64,000 nucleotides of DNA from Euzebyales bacterium. GTDB taxonomy: Bacteria > Actinomycetota > Nitriliruptoria > Euzebyales > JAHELV01. Below the pieces are notes generated by a model. The model searched no databases. It saw only the letters and a list, made by a program, of their open reading frames with translations, and was not told where the DNA came from. This document shows positions 1 to 8,165 of this stretch, in pieces. The stretch is from assembly GCA_036374135.1 (NCBI GenBank), contig DASUUK010000074.1, positions 1 to 64,000 on the forward strand, given 5' to 3'. The translations under genes were made by a program, and so were the position numbers. Each line of letters starts with the position of its first letter. Positions within the stretch are counted from its first letter, which is position 1.

Positions 1-162
1 CTCGCGCAGCAGGCGGGTCCGCGCCTCCGACGCGTCGCTCAGCGTGGCGAAGCCCGAGTGCCATACCTGCTTGCGCTTCCGGGTGTCCGGATCGCGGCCG
101 TGGTCGAGGACCACCGCCCAGGCGCTGCCCCGCTTATAGACGCCGGGCGGTCGCTTCGGCAT
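1..162 (-). CDS. tyrosine-type phage/island integrase, N-terminal fragment (cut by window edge)
   Basis: Only the first 54 codons are inside the window; the gene continues beyond base 1. The visible part starts MPKRPPGVYKRGSAWAVVLD and continues with a charged stretch ending in SEARTRLLRE. This is the pattern of the small N-terminal arm-type DNA-binding domain of tyrosine recombinases: a three-stranded sheet with one W in the second strand and a helix rich in EAR. A purine-rich ribosome site (GAGGGG, then AGGGG) precedes the ATG. The gene points away from tRNA-Leu, and its 5' end faces the tRNA 3' end, the usual arrangement for elements that integrate into tRNA genes. The catalytic domain is not visible, so the assignment rests on the N-terminal pattern and the location. 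Confidence 0.7.
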   Translation of the reverse strand, partial: MPKRPPGVYKRGSAWAVVLDHGRDPDTRKRKQVWHSGFATLSDASEARTRLLRE

Positions 163-278
163 CCCCTACCCCTCGTCGCGCTGTCCGCTGCGGCGAAGTT
201 GGCAAATGGTTAGCAGATCGCGTCGAGGCCCCTTGGGGACAACCGAGCTCGATTCGCGTTTGCCATGCTCAGACGGGG
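163..278. other. integrase-tRNA interval, probable attachment-site flank
   Basis: Non-coding stretch between the integrase start and the 3' end of tRNA-Leu. It holds a short inverted pair TGGCAAA (200-206) / TTTGCCA (259-265) and a small CCCC-TT-GGGG hairpin (229-238). For tRNA-integrating elements the crossover core normally lies in the tRNA 3' half, here about 279-310. The second copy would be at the far end of the element, outside the window to the left. Confidence 0.35.
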
Positions 279-362
279 TGCGCGAGACAGGACTCGAACC
301 TGCACGCCCTTGCGGGCACCAGGACCTAAACCTGGCGTGTCTTCCGATTCCACCACTCGCGC
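279..362 (-). tRNA. tRNA-Leu(UAG)
   Basis: The reverse strand folds as a class II tRNA of 84 nt. The acceptor stem GCGCGAG pairs with CTCGCGC. The anticodon stem CCAGG/CCTGG encloses the loop TTTAGGT with anticodon TAG. A long variable arm (GTGCCCGCAAGGGCGT) and the T-arm AGGTTCGAGTCCT follow. The discriminator base is A, as expected for leucine. The 3' CCA is not encoded (the next bases are CCC). It reads CUA codons. Its 3' end faces the integrase fragment, so this tRNA is the likely integration site of the element to the left. Confidence 0.95.
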
Positions 363-571
363 CGAGCGACTGACCGCGCAGTCACCGGCGAGGGTCACGC
401 GGTCAGCACCACGCACCATTCTGCCAGCACCGCCCTCACGCGGACCGGCGGTGGCGGGCCCATCCCGGACCGTCGGCTGTGCACAAGATCGCCACTTCTT
501 GCCGCACCACGAAGCCGCCGATGTGTTGTTCGCCCCAAACTCTCGCGGATCACCCCATGACACGGGTCCAA

Positions 572-593
572 TGCTGTGCAAGTGTGCACAGCA
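572..593. repeat. perfect 9-bp inverted repeat upstream of the hemerythrin-like gene
   Basis: TGCTGTGCA, spacer AGTG, then TGCACAGCA form a perfect hairpin or operator-like palindrome. It lies 73 bp before the GTG at 667 and about 210 bp upstream of the tRNA-Leu 5' end. There is no T-run on either side, so an operator is as likely as a terminator. Confidence 0.4.
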
Positions 594-666
594 GCAGACC
601 TGATGGTCACCAGCGGTGATCCCGGGCCTGCCACGGTGACGTCGCCGTCGTACTGGGAGGTGCGCA

Positions 667-1194
667 GTGCCGAGTGATCTTCACATGCAGGCGACCCAGA
701 CCGCGCCCGCCGCCGAGCATGCGGACGACGCGACCGCCGACCAGTCGACGCTGCTGCGCGTCGCACGCGCGCAGCGCGCCGACCTCCGCGAGGCGATGAT
801 CTGCCTCGAGCGGTCGCTGGCCCGTCCCGCTCCTGGCCGGGTCGCGGAGTGGTCCGACCAGGTGCACGAGGCGTTGATCGACCTGGCGGCCACGTTCGAG
901 CGGCACATCGCCGTGACCGAGGGCGACAGCGGCGTGCTCGCCGAGATCGGCGAACACAGCCCCCGGCTCATCAACGCGATCGAACGCCTCTGCGAGGAGC
1001 ACGACCGCATCCGGCACGAGCTCTCGTCCACGCTCGGGCACATCCGCCGACTGCCCGCCCACGCCGGAGAGGACGACATCGAGGCCCTGCGCGACCACGT
1101 CACGGTGCTCGTCACCGACCTGGTCCGCCACCGCCAGCACGGCGCCGACCTGGTGTGGGAGGCGCATGCCGTCGACATCGGTGGCTGGGAGTAG
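667..1194 (+). CDS. hemerythrin-like (HHE) domain protein
   Basis: A 175-residue, all-helical, soluble protein. Histidine/acid motifs are spaced as in HHE four-helix bundles: an H-E pair in a helix before residue 70, ERHIAVTEGDSG about residues 78-89, EEHDRIRHEL about 115-124, and RHRQHGADLV near the C-terminus. Such proteins bind a di-iron centre and serve in oxygen or nitric oxide sensing, iron handling or stress responses. The partner and substrate cannot be read from sequence. The GTG start is supported by GGGAGG seven bases upstream. The gene stands alone, with an inverted repeat in its upstream region. The metal-ligand set was judged by eye, so the family call is moderately secure. Confidence 0.6.
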   Translation: MPSDLHMQATQTAPAAEHADDATADQSTLLRVARAQRADLREAMICLERSLARPAPGRVAEWSDQVHEALIDLAATFERHIAVTEGDSGVLAEIGEHSPRLINAIERLCEEHDRIRHELSSTLGHIRRLPAHAGEDDIEALRDHVTVLVTDLVRHRQHGADLVWEAHAVDIGGWE

Positions 1195-1315
1195 CGCGAC
1201 CGGACGCTGACCTGCTGTCCGGGCCGTGCCACCGCGGCCGGATCGGGCAGACTGCACACCGCCAGCAGTGACACGAGGCCGCGTGACGTGCCTGAGCGGC
1301 GGACGGTGGGCATCC

Positions 1316-1783
1316 ATGAGCTACGAGATCGAGCGCAAGTTCCTCCTCGACGCGCTGCCCGAGATCACGGCGGCCGCGGAGCCGACGCACATAGACCAGG
1401 GCTACCTGGCGGTCACCGACGACCTCGAGGTCAGGGTGCGTGCCCGCGGCGGCGACCATCTGCTGACGGTCAAGGGCGGACGCGGCGAGGTCCGGCGCGA
1501 GGTCACGATCGAACTGTCCGAGGAGCAGTTCGACCAGCTGTGGGAGCTGACGGACGGGCGGCGGATCCGCAAGCAGCGATGGGTGCTGCCGACCGACGAC
1601 GGCGTGGAGATCGAGGTGGACCGGTTCGCCGACCACCTGGACGGGTTGCTGATCGCCGAGGTCGAGTTCGCATCCGAGGACGACGGCCGTGCGTTCACGC
1701 CGCCGGACTGGTTCGGTCGCGAGATCACCGACGACGACCGGTACCGCAACGCGGCGCTCGCGACGGACGACCCGCGGCGCTGA
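1316..1783 (+). CDS. CYTH-domain protein (triphosphate tunnel metalloenzyme family)
   Basis: A 155-residue protein with the family hallmark ExExK near the N-terminus (EIERKFLL, residues 4-11). Alternating strands with paired acidic and basic residues follow (VRVRARGGD, LTVKGG, EIEVDRF, EVEFASEDD). These line the tunnel that binds polyphosphate substrates and metal ions. CYTH proteins act on nucleoside triphosphates, inorganic triphosphate or thiamine triphosphate, or are class IV adenylate cyclases; the short single-domain form here does not decide between them. The start MSYEIERKF is chosen because the motif sits at residue 4 in relatives and upstream sequence is low-complexity. The stop TGA abuts the stop of the convergent rdgB (1784). 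Confidence 0.85.
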   Translation: MSYEIERKFLLDALPEITAAAEPTHIDQGYLAVTDDLEVRVRARGGDHLLTVKGGRGEVRREVTIELSEEQFDQLWELTDGRRIRKQRWVLPTDDGVEIEVDRFADHLDGLLIAEVEFASEDDGRAFTPPDWFGREITDDDRYRNAALATDDPRR

Positions 1784-2374
1784 TCAGGCGGTCGTCAACG
1801 CCACGAGGTGAGGTCGCAGCGCGCGGAACGCCGCGCCCCGGTGCGAGATCGCGTCCTTCTCGTCGGGGGTCAGCTCACCGTTCGTGCGCTGCTGACCGAC
1901 CGCGACGAAGATCGGGTCGTAGCCGAAGCCACCGTCGCCGCGCGGGGCGTCGGTCAGCACGCCTTCCATGACGCCCTCCTCGGTGATGTGCCCGCCACCG
2001 GGCATCGCCAGCGCCGCGACGCACACGAACCGCGCCGACCGCTGCCGCGCCGCGCCGAGCCGTTCGAGCACCAGGCGCAGGTTCGACTCGTCGTCCGCGT
2101 CCTCGCCCGCATACCGCGCCGACCGCGCGCCCGGCTCACCGCCCAACGCGTCGACCACGAGGCCGGAGTCGTCGGCCACCGCCGGCAACCCGGTCGCGGC
2201 CACACAGGCCTCCGCCTTCAGCAGCGCGTTGGCAGCGAACGTGTCGCCCGTCTCCTCGACCTCGGGCAGATCGAGGTCGAGGCCGCTGAGGAGCTCGATC
2301 GGTGCATCGGCCAGGATCCGCCGCAGCTCGGTGACCTTGTGGTGGTTGCGCGTCGCCAGGACGACGCGGGTCAT
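1784..2374 (-). CDS. rdgB: XTP/dITP diphosphatase (non-canonical purine NTP pyrophosphatase)
   Basis: A 196-residue Ham1/RdgB protein that hydrolyses ITP, dITP and XTP to monophosphates, removing deaminated purines from the nucleotide pool. Family signatures are clear: the N-terminal [11 protein letters not shown] substrate loop, [21 protein letters not shown] with the catalytic acidic residues, and the late GGFGYDPIF and [10 protein letters not shown] motifs. Length matches the family. Its ATG overlaps the stop of rph by four bases (ATGA), so the two are translationally coupled. rph-rdgB is a common actinobacterial pair. The gene ends tail to tail with the CYTH gene. Confidence 0.96.
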   Translation of the reverse strand: MTRVVLATRNHHKVTELRRILADAPIELLSGLDLDLPEVEETGDTFAANALLKAEACVAATGLPAVADDSGLVVDALGGEPGARSARYAGEDADDESNLRLVLERLGAARQRSARFVCVAALAMPGGGHITEEGVMEGVLTDAPRGDGGFGYDPIFVAVGQQRTNGELTPDEKDAISHRGAAFRALRPHLVALTTA

Positions 2375-3144
2375 GCGTCGTCGTCGGCGAGCGCAGCGGC
2401 CTGGGCGAGCGTGAGCTGGCGACAGCCGGCCAACGCGAGATCGAGCAGTTCGTCGAGCTGCTCGCGGGAGAAGGGCGACTCCTCGGCCGTGCCCTGCACC
2501 TCGACGATGCGTCCGTCGGCGGTGGCCACGACGTTCATGTCGACCTGTGCGGCCACGTCCTCGTGGTAGTCGAGGTCGAGCACGCTCACCCCGTCGACGA
2601 TGCCGACGCTGACCGCCGCCAGCGGATCGAGCGGCGGCGCGGCGGGCAGACCGCCGTCGGCGACCAGTGCGTCGAGCGCCAGCGACAATGCGACCCAGCC
2701 ACCGGTGATGGACGCGGTGCGGGTCCCGCCGTCGGCGACGATCACGTCGCAGTCCACGATGATCGCCCGCTCACCGAGCGCGGTGAGATCGATGACCGAC
2801 CGCAGCGACCGGCCGATCAGGCGCTGGATCTCCTGCGTGCGACCCTTCGGGCGCCCCGAGCTGACCTCCCGGCGCGTCCGCTCGGCGGTCGCCCTGGGCA
2901 GCATGGCGTATTCGGCCGTGACCCATCCGCCACCGGACCCGCGCAGCCACCTGGGCACGTCGGGTAGCACGCTCGCCGAACACAGCACCTGCGTCGCCCC
3001 GAAGCTGACGAGCACGGACCCCTCGGCGAAGCGCTGCACCCCCAGCGCGAAGCTGACGGGACGCAACTCGTCGACCGCGCGTCCGTCGTGGCGTGCCGGT
3101 GCCGCCGCGGCGTCGGCCCGCGTGGCGGTGCTCGATGTGCTCAC
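2371..3144 (-). CDS. rph: ribonuclease PH
   Basis: A 257-residue phosphorolytic 3'-5' exoribonuclease that trims tRNA precursors to their mature 3' ends using phosphate. The characteristic start [13 protein letters not shown] lies at about residues 18-30, followed by [14 protein letters not shown], the phosphate-site region [12 protein letters not shown], and [18 protein letters not shown]. The GTG start overlaps the stop of the metallo-hydrolase gene upstream (GTGA), and the stop overlaps the rdgB start, so MBL-rph-rdgB form a tightly coupled unit. The alanine-rich N-terminal 17 residues are probably unstructured. Confidence 0.97.
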   Translation of the reverse strand: MSTSSTATRADAAAAPARHDGRAVDELRPVSFALGVQRFAEGSVLVSFGATQVLCSASVLPDVPRWLRGSGGGWVTAEYAMLPRATAERTRREVSSGRPKGRTQEIQRLIGRSLRSVIDLTALGERAIIVDCDVIVADGGTRTASITGGWVALSLALDALVADGGLPAAPPLDPLAAVSVGIVDGVSVLDLDYHEDVAAQVDMNVVATADGRIVEVQGTAEESPFSREQLDELLDLALAGCRQLTLAQAAALADDDA

Positions 3145-3893
3145 AGCTCGTACTCCTCCCGGTCGACCGCAACCCAGACCTCGCCGTCATAGACGGTCTC
3201 GGCGTCGGCGGCCACCTGCTCGGGATCGCGTTGTGGAAAGACGTGCGTCACCATCAACCGGTCGGCACCGGCGGCGTTGGCATGTTGTCCCGCCTCGGTG
3301 CCGGTCATGTGGACGCCGGACGGGAACGGGGCGTCACGCGACACCCACGTCGAGTCGCAGATGAACAGATCAGACTGCTCCGCGCACGCGATCAGCTCGT
3401 CGGTCGCGCCGCTGTCGCCACTGAACGCGATGATCCGTCCGTCGACGGTCACCCGCGACGCGAGGGTCTCGATGGGGTGGTTCGCCGCGAACAGGTCGAC
3501 GACGAACGGACCCAGCTCGAGCTTCTCGCCGGCCGCGGCGACGTGGACCGGCAGGTGCCTGTTGAAGCTGCCGGCGCTCTCGCCGAGCAGCAGCCCGGTC
3601 AGCAGCTCGCGCGCGCCCGCCGGCGCGTAGACGTCCACCGTCTTGGCGCCCTCGGGGTGGAACCGCAGGGCGTAGTGCAGCCCGTAGAGATCGACGAAGT
3701 GGTCGGGATGCATGTGGCTGATGATGACCGCATCGATGTCGGCGGGATCGACCGCGTCCATCAGGTTGGTGACCGAGCCGTTGCCACAGTCCAGCAGGAG
3801 GTGGCGTTCACCCGCCGACAACAGGTACGACGAGCAGGCCCGCCCATTGCCCGGGTGGCTGCCGGCACTGCCTAGCACCGTGACCTTGACCAT
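3141..3893 (-). CDS. MBL-fold metal-dependent hydrolase (Rv1339-like, cyclic nucleotide phosphodiesterase/RNase Z type)
   Basis: A 250-residue metallo-beta-lactamase-fold enzyme. The metal-binding motif SHMHPDHF (HxHxDH) lies near residue 59. Further ligands are in FAANHPIE and [11 protein letters not shown], and a late [11 protein letters not shown] carries the last histidine. The N-terminal strand [20 protein letters not shown] is typical of the RNase Z/phosphodiesterase branch. The mycobacterial homologue in the same place (Rv1339) has been described as an atypical cyclic-nucleotide phosphodiesterase; whether this copy acts on cAMP is inference from context. It lies between murI and rph and overlaps rph by four bases. 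Confidence 0.88.
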   Translation of the reverse strand: MVKVTVLGSAGSHPGNGRACSSYLLSAGERHLLLDCGNGSVTNLMDAVDPADIDAVIISHMHPDHFVDLYGLHYALRFHPEGAKTVDVYAPAGARELLTGLLLGESAGSFNRHLPVHVAAAGEKLELGPFVVDLFAANHPIETLASRVTVDGRIIAFSGDSGATDELIACAEQSDLFICDSTWVSRDAPFPSGVHMTGTEAGQHANAAGADRLMVTHVFPQRDPEQVAADAETVYDGEVWVAVDREEYEL

Positions 3894-3955
3894 GGCCTAT
3901 CCCTCGTGTTCAGCGCCCGGACGGCGGTCGGGCGGCCTCGCAACGCCGGCTGGCG

Positions 3956-4783
3956 CTACGGGGAGGCTAGTTCACGCCAGGGCTGCTCCACATCAACGGC
4001 GGCCAGGCGGGGACCCAGGAAGCGCAGGGCGAGCCGGCGGAACTCGTCGGGATCGCCACTCGACACGAACCGGTGGTCACCGATCGGGCGGTCGGAGAGC
4101 AGGTCGGTGTCCATCAACCGCGCCACGACGCGGCGTGCGGTCTCCTCGGCGCTCGAGATGAGCATGACACCCGGCCCGAGGACGTAGGAGAGCACACCGG
4201 TCAGCAGCGGGTAGTGCGTGCAGGCCAGGATCACCGTGTCGACGCCGGCGGCGACGAGCGGCGCCAGATCGACCCGCACCTGCGTGACGACGTCCGGGTC
4301 GGTCGTCCGGCCCTCCTGCACGAACGTGACCAGCGCGGGACATGCCTGCGAGACCACGTCGACGCCGGGAGCGAGCGCAGCGAACGCGTGCTCGTAGCTG
4401 CGGGAGGAGATCGTCGCCTCGGTGCCGATGACACCGACCCGGCCGTTGCGGGTCGCGGCGGCCGCCGACACGACCGCTGGCCGGATGACGCCCACGATGG
4501 GCATCGGCGCGGAGGCGGCGATGCCGTCGCACGGCTCGATCGCCGCCGCGGTGGCGCTGTTGCACGCGGCCACGGTCATCTTGACGTCAGCGCGGTCCAA
4601 CCACGTCACGACCTCGTCGACGAAGCGGCGCAGCTCGTCGACCGACTTGGTGCCGTACGGGAAGCGCGCGGTGTCGCCGAAGTACACGATCCGCTCGTCG
4701 GGCAGCAGGTCGATCAGCGCCCGCGCGACCGTCAGGCCACCCACGCCCGAGTCGAACACGCCGATGGGACGGCGATCAGGCAC
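3956..4783 (-). CDS. murI: glutamate racemase
   Basis: A 275-residue cofactor-independent racemase making D-glutamate for peptidoglycan. Both active-site cysteines are present in their signatures: AACNSATA (about residue 75) and ILACTHYPLL (about residue 186). The N-terminal IGVFDSGVGGLTVA and the YFGDTARFPYG loop are diagnostic. The start is GTG; the next upstream ATG is in another frame and runs into a stop. The gene follows cysM on the same strand after 92 bp and precedes the MBL gene. The M. tuberculosis locus has a rhomboid protease gene between cysM and murI; it is absent here. Confidence 0.96.
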   Translation of the reverse strand: MPDRRPIGVFDSGVGGLTVARALIDLLPDERIVYFGDTARFPYGTKSVDELRRFVDEVVTWLDRADVKMTVAACNSATAAAIEPCDGIAASAPMPIVGVIRPAVVSAAAATRNGRVGVIGTEATISSRSYEHAFAALAPGVDVVSQACPALVTFVQEGRTTDPDVVTQVRVDLAPLVAAGVDTVILACTHYPLLTGVLSYVLGPGVMLISSAEETARRVVARLMDTDLLSDRPIGDHRFVSSGDPDEFRRLALRFLGPRLAAVDVEQPWRELASP

Positions 4784-4875
4784 GACGGAGCGCCGCCGTC
4801 GGGAAGGGAGCGGTCATAGCCGGGCAGTCTATCCGTCACCGGCGGGCCTGCCGGGTGGGCAGAGCGCCCGGTCGG

Positions 4876-5820
4876 TCAGGCCCACACCGTGTCGGCGATG
4901 CGCTCGGCGAGTGTGGTCGGGTCGCCGGCGTCGAAGGCTCCGGTCGACAGGTACTTCCAGCCACCGTCGGCCGAGATGACCACGACCTTGCTCCCCCGTG
5001 GCAGGCGCCCAGGCCGGCACATGCGCCGCGCCACCGACAACGCGGCGCCGGTCGATACGCCGGCGAAGATGCCCGCGAGCTGCGCGAGCGCCCGCGTCGC
5101 CTCGAGCGACTTCCGCGAGTCGACCTTGATGCGGCCGTCGAGCAGCGACGGGTCGAAGATCGGCGGGACGAAGCCCTCGTCGAGGTTGCGCAGTCCGTAC
5201 ACCAGGTCGCCGTATTCGGGCTCGGCTGCGAACACCTTGATGCCCGGGTCATGCTCCTTGAGCCGGCGGCCGACACCGGCGAGCGTTCCGCCGGTGCCGA
5301 GACCGGACACGACTGCGGCGACGTCTGGCAGGTCGGTGATGATCTCGGGGCCCGTCGTCTCGTAGTGGGCCCGTGGATTGGCGTCGTTGCCGTACTGGAA
5401 CGGCATGAACACGTCTGGGTCGTCGTCGGCCATCTCGCGGGCCAGGCGCACCGCGCCGTTCGAGCCCTCGCGGCCCGGCGAGAACACGATGTCGGCGCCG
5501 TACAACTCGAGCAGCGTGCGCCGCTCGGCGGACGTGTTCTCGGGCATCACGCACGTCAGCTTGTAGCCGCGGGCGATGCACAGCGCCGCGAGCGCGATGC
5601 CGGTGTTACCGCTGGTGGGCTCGATGATCCGCGAGCCCTGGGCGATCGCGCCCTGACGCTCGGCGTCGTCGATCAGGTACAGCGCGACGCGGTCCTTGAT
5701 CGAGCCGGTCGGGTTGCTGCCCTCGAGCTTGACGTAGATCTCGTAGTCGTCGGGCGACAGCGCCGCGACCTTGACCAACGGCGTGTTGCCGATGGCGTGC
5801 GACGGATCCGACAGCAGCAT
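4876..5820 (-). CDS. cysM: cysteine synthase, CysM type (thiocarboxylated CysO-dependent)
   Basis: A 314-residue PLP enzyme of the cysteine synthase family. SIGNTPLVKV-type sequence (AIGNTPLVKVAAL) and NPTGSIKDRVALYLI carry the PLP lysine. EPTSGNTGIALA is the substrate loop, and the glycine-rich phosphate-binding loop is SGLGTGGTLAGVGR. Its partners are directly upstream: cysO ends nine bases before this start, then mec. In mycobacteria the homologous enzyme uses O-phosphoserine and the CysO thiocarboxylate instead of sulfide, a route resistant to oxidants. Substrate choice here is inferred from the operon. Confidence 0.93.
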   Translation of the reverse strand: MLLSDPSHAIGNTPLVKVAALSPDDYEIYVKLEGSNPTGSIKDRVALYLIDDAERQGAIAQGSRIIEPTSGNTGIALAALCIARGYKLTCVMPENTSAERRTLLELYGADIVFSPGREGSNGAVRLAREMADDDPDVFMPFQYGNDANPRAHYETTGPEIITDLPDVAAVVSGLGTGGTLAGVGRRLKEHDPGIKVFAAEPEYGDLVYGLRNLDEGFVPPIFDPSLLDGRIKVDSRKSLEATRALAQLAGIFAGVSTGAALSVARRMCRPGRLPRGSKVVVISADGGWKYLSTGAFDAGDPTTLAERIADTVWA

Positions 5821-5829
5821 CGTGGACCG

Positions 5830-6105
5830 TCAGCCGCCCGCGACGGCGGGCAGGATCGACACCACGTCGCCGTCGGTCAGCCTGGTGTCGATGCCGTCCA
5901 TGAAGCGCACGTCCTCGTCATTGACGTAGACGTTGATGAAGCGGTGGAGGCTGCCGTCGTCGTCGACCAGCGCGGTCCGGAGCCCGCCGTGGCGGTTGCC
6001 GAGATCGTCGATCAGCTCGCGCAGATGGTCCCCGTCGCCGGAGACACGTCGCTCGCCGTCGGTGTGCTTGCGCAGCACCGTCGGTACCCGAACCTCAATC
6101 GCCAT
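5830..6105 (-). CDS. cysO: sulfur carrier protein CysO (MoaD/ThiS fold)
   Basis: A 91-residue ubiquitin-like sulfur carrier ending in the required diglycine (VAGG), the site of C-terminal thiocarboxylation. The beta-grasp pattern is visible: VRVPTVLRKHTDG, an LRELIDDLG helix, and DGDVVSILPAVAGG at the end. In the CysO pathway the thiocarboxylate donates sulfur to an aminoacrylate on CysM, giving a CysO-cysteine adduct that Mec cleaves. The gene sits between mec and cysM on the same strand. A role in molybdopterin synthesis (as MoaD) is less likely given these neighbours. Confidence 0.93.
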   Translation of the reverse strand: MAIEVRVPTVLRKHTDGERRVSGDGDHLRELIDDLGNRHGGLRTALVDDDGSLHRFINVYVNDEDVRFMDGIDTRLTDGDVVSILPAVAGG

Positions 6106-6183
6106 CGCTATCGCATCCTGTCGTCGGCGGCCCGGTCCGCAAGCGTAGTGATCAGGCCGGCTGCAGAACCGGTGACAATAGGG

Positions 6184-6633
6184 TCAACGTGGGACAACGA
6201 CCGATTGTTCCCCGTCGACCACGACGGGACGCTCTCTGACCTGCCCGTCGACGATGGAGAACGCACGAATCTCGGGGTGTTCGGCGTCCTGGAGCGACAC
6301 GATCAGGTAGGCGGCGTCGGCGTAGAACGCGAGGTCGACGTCGGTGCTGGACGGGTAGGCCTCGGTGTGGGTGTGCGAGTGGTAGATGCCGACGAGATCC
6401 CAGTCGTGGTCGTCCATCTCGTTCATCGCGGCGAGCATCGCCGTGGGATCCATGTTGTAGAAGGTCATCGAGCGGGCCGCGTTGGGGATGCGGTAGTGCG
6501 CGGTCAGGCGACCGTCGTGGCCGGCGAGGAGACCGCACACCTCGTACGGGAAGTCGCTGCGGGCGTGTTCGATGATCGCGTCGTGGGTCCGCCGGTCGAG
6601 GTGGAACTCGCGGCTCGACTGCACCGTGGTCAC
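6184..6633 (-). CDS. mec: CysO-cysteine peptidase (JAMM/Mov34 metalloprotease)
   Basis: A 149-residue JAB1/MPN/Mov34 metalloprotease that releases cysteine from the CysO C-terminus. The JAMM zinc motif is complete: the glutamate in EVCGLLAG, then YHSHTHTEAYPSSTD with HxH, S and D. The start is taken as GTG at 6633, preceded by AGGAG at good distance; an ATG 23 codons upstream is possible but lacks such a site. It is the first gene of mec-cysO-cysM, the core of the mycobacterial cysteine pathway. The 255 bp upstream to the divergent aminotransferase gene should hold the operon promoter. Confidence 0.92.
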   Translation of the reverse strand: MTTVQSSREFHLDRRTHDAIIEHARSDFPYEVCGLLAGHDGRLTAHYRIPNAARSMTFYNMDPTAMLAAMNEMDDHDWDLVGIYHSHTHTEAYPSSTDVDLAFYADAAYLIVSLQDAEHPEIRAFSIVDGQVRERPVVVDGEQSVVVPR

Positions 6634-6888
6634 GTTCGGATGCTCCTGTGGTCGACCGGCCCGCAAGACTAGCCGTCCACCCCTGCACGGTGTTCTCGAC
6701 ACCGTCCGCGCCGACGTCGGACCATGGGAACATCATGCGCGTTCGGACCCACGTGGTCGAGTCCCGCGGTCGTCGACGCGTGGTCGTCGGCACATGCCGC
6801 CGGGCGGCGACTCGTCGTACAGCCACCGCGTACCATGCGGGAGTCGATAGCCACGACGGGCATCTCGTCACGCCCACAGGAGCACGTC

Positions 6889-8079
6889 ATGTTGGACGCT
6901 GTGCGCCCGCTGCCGCCGGACCCGATCCTCGGCCTGATCGGCGCCTACCAGCGCGACCCGAACCCCGACAAGGTCGACCTGGGTGCCGGTGTCTACCGCA
7001 GCGCCGAGGGTGGGACGCCCGTGTTCGCTGCGGTGCACACCGCGGAGCAGCAGCTGCTGGCGGAGCAGCAGACCAAGGCGTACGTCGCGCCACCCGGCGA
7101 TCCAGCGTTCATCGCGGGTGTCACGCGCGAGCTGTTCGGCGCGGGTCACCCCGTGCTCACCGAGGCCCGCGTCGGCGCCGTCCAGTCCCCCGGAGGCTGC
7201 GGCGCCCTGCGCCTGGGAGCCGAGCTCGTGCAGCGGCTGCGCCCCGGTGCGGCGACCTGGGTCAGCACGCCGACCTGGCCGAACCACGAGCCGCTGCTCG
7301 GCGACGCCGGGTTGAAGATCCACGCCTACCCCTACTACGACCACGACGCGCACGGCATCGACGTCGACGCGATGCTCGGCACGCTCGCGTCGATCGACCG
7401 CGACGATGTGGTCGTCCTGCACGGGTGCTGCCACAACCCGTGTGGTGCCGATCTGAAGCCGGAGCACTGGGATGCGGTCGCCGACATCGCGGCGGACCGC
7501 CGTTTCGTACCGTTCGTCGACATCGCCTACCACGGCCTCGGCGAGGGCCTTGACGAGGACGCGTACGGCGTCCGCACGCTCGCGGCGCGCCTCCCCGAGA
7601 TGCTCGTCGCCTACTCCTGCTCCAAGAACTTCGGCCTGTACCGCGAGCGTGCGGGCCTCATCTGCGCGGTCACGCCGACCGCTGAGGCAGCGACCGCGGC
7701 GAGCAGCCAGCTCAACTCGATCGCGCGCGGCATCTACTCGATGCCGCCCGCACACGGCGCCACGATCGTCGGACGGATCCTGACCGACGACGACCTGACG
7801 GCCTCATGGCGCGGTGAGCTGACCGGCATGCGCCACCGTCTGCTTGGCATGCGTCGCAGGTTCGCCGAGTGCACTGCGGAGCGCGGGATGGACTTCGGCT
7901 TCATCGCCGAGGAGCGTGGGCTGTTCTCGTTCCTCGGGCTGGCGCCGGAGCAGGTGCAGCGGCTGCGCGATGACTTCAGCGTGTACCTGGTGGGGTCGAG
8001 CCGGATCAACGTCGCCGGCATCACCGAGGGCAACGTCGACTACCTCGCCGACGCCGTGGCCTCCGTGCTCAACGTCTGA
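6889..8079 (+). CDS. aspartate/aromatic-amino-acid aminotransferase (class I, PLP-dependent)
   Basis: A 396-residue fold-type I aminotransferase of the AspC/TyrB branch. Hallmarks are KVDLGAGVYRSAEGGTPVF at the N-terminus, HGCCHNPCGADL near residue 180, and the PLP lysine in SCSKNFGLYRERAGL near residue 245. It transfers the amino group of aspartate, tyrosine or phenylalanine to 2-oxoglutarate; substrate preference cannot be told from sequence. The start at 6889 follows CAGGAG closely. CCHNPCG, where relatives have CCHNPTG, is a small departure in the active-site loop. The gene stands alone, divergent from mec and convergent with selD. Confidence 0.93.
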   Translation: MLDAVRPLPPDPILGLIGAYQRDPNPDKVDLGAGVYRSAEGGTPVFAAVHTAEQQLLAEQQTKAYVAPPGDPAFIAGVTRELFGAGHPVLTEARVGAVQSPGGCGALRLGAELVQRLRPGAATWVSTPTWPNHEPLLGDAGLKIHAYPYYDHDAHGIDVDAMLGTLASIDRDDVVVLHGCCHNPCGADLKPEHWDAVADIAADRRFVPFVDIAYHGLGEGLDEDAYGVRTLAARLPEMLVAYSCSKNFGLYRERAGLICAVTPTAEAATAASSQLNSIARGIYSMPPAHGATIVGRILTDDDLTASWRGELTGMRHRLLGMRRRFAECTAERGMDFGFIAEERGLFSFLGLAPEQVQRLRDDFSVYLVGSSRINVAGITEGNVDYLADAVASVLNV

Positions 8080-8165
8080 TCTGGCCGCCCAGGGGCCCAC
8101 GCCCTGGGTGCCGCAGCCTGGCCGGGCCATCGTGCGCGCGCCCGATGCGGGACGGCCGCCGCGTG

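Noticed and set aside
8080-8165. possible tRNA-Sec (selC) near selD
   Set aside because: The intergenic segments around selD and the formate dehydrogenase genes contain no cloverleaf with a TCA anticodon or long tRNA-Sec variable arm.
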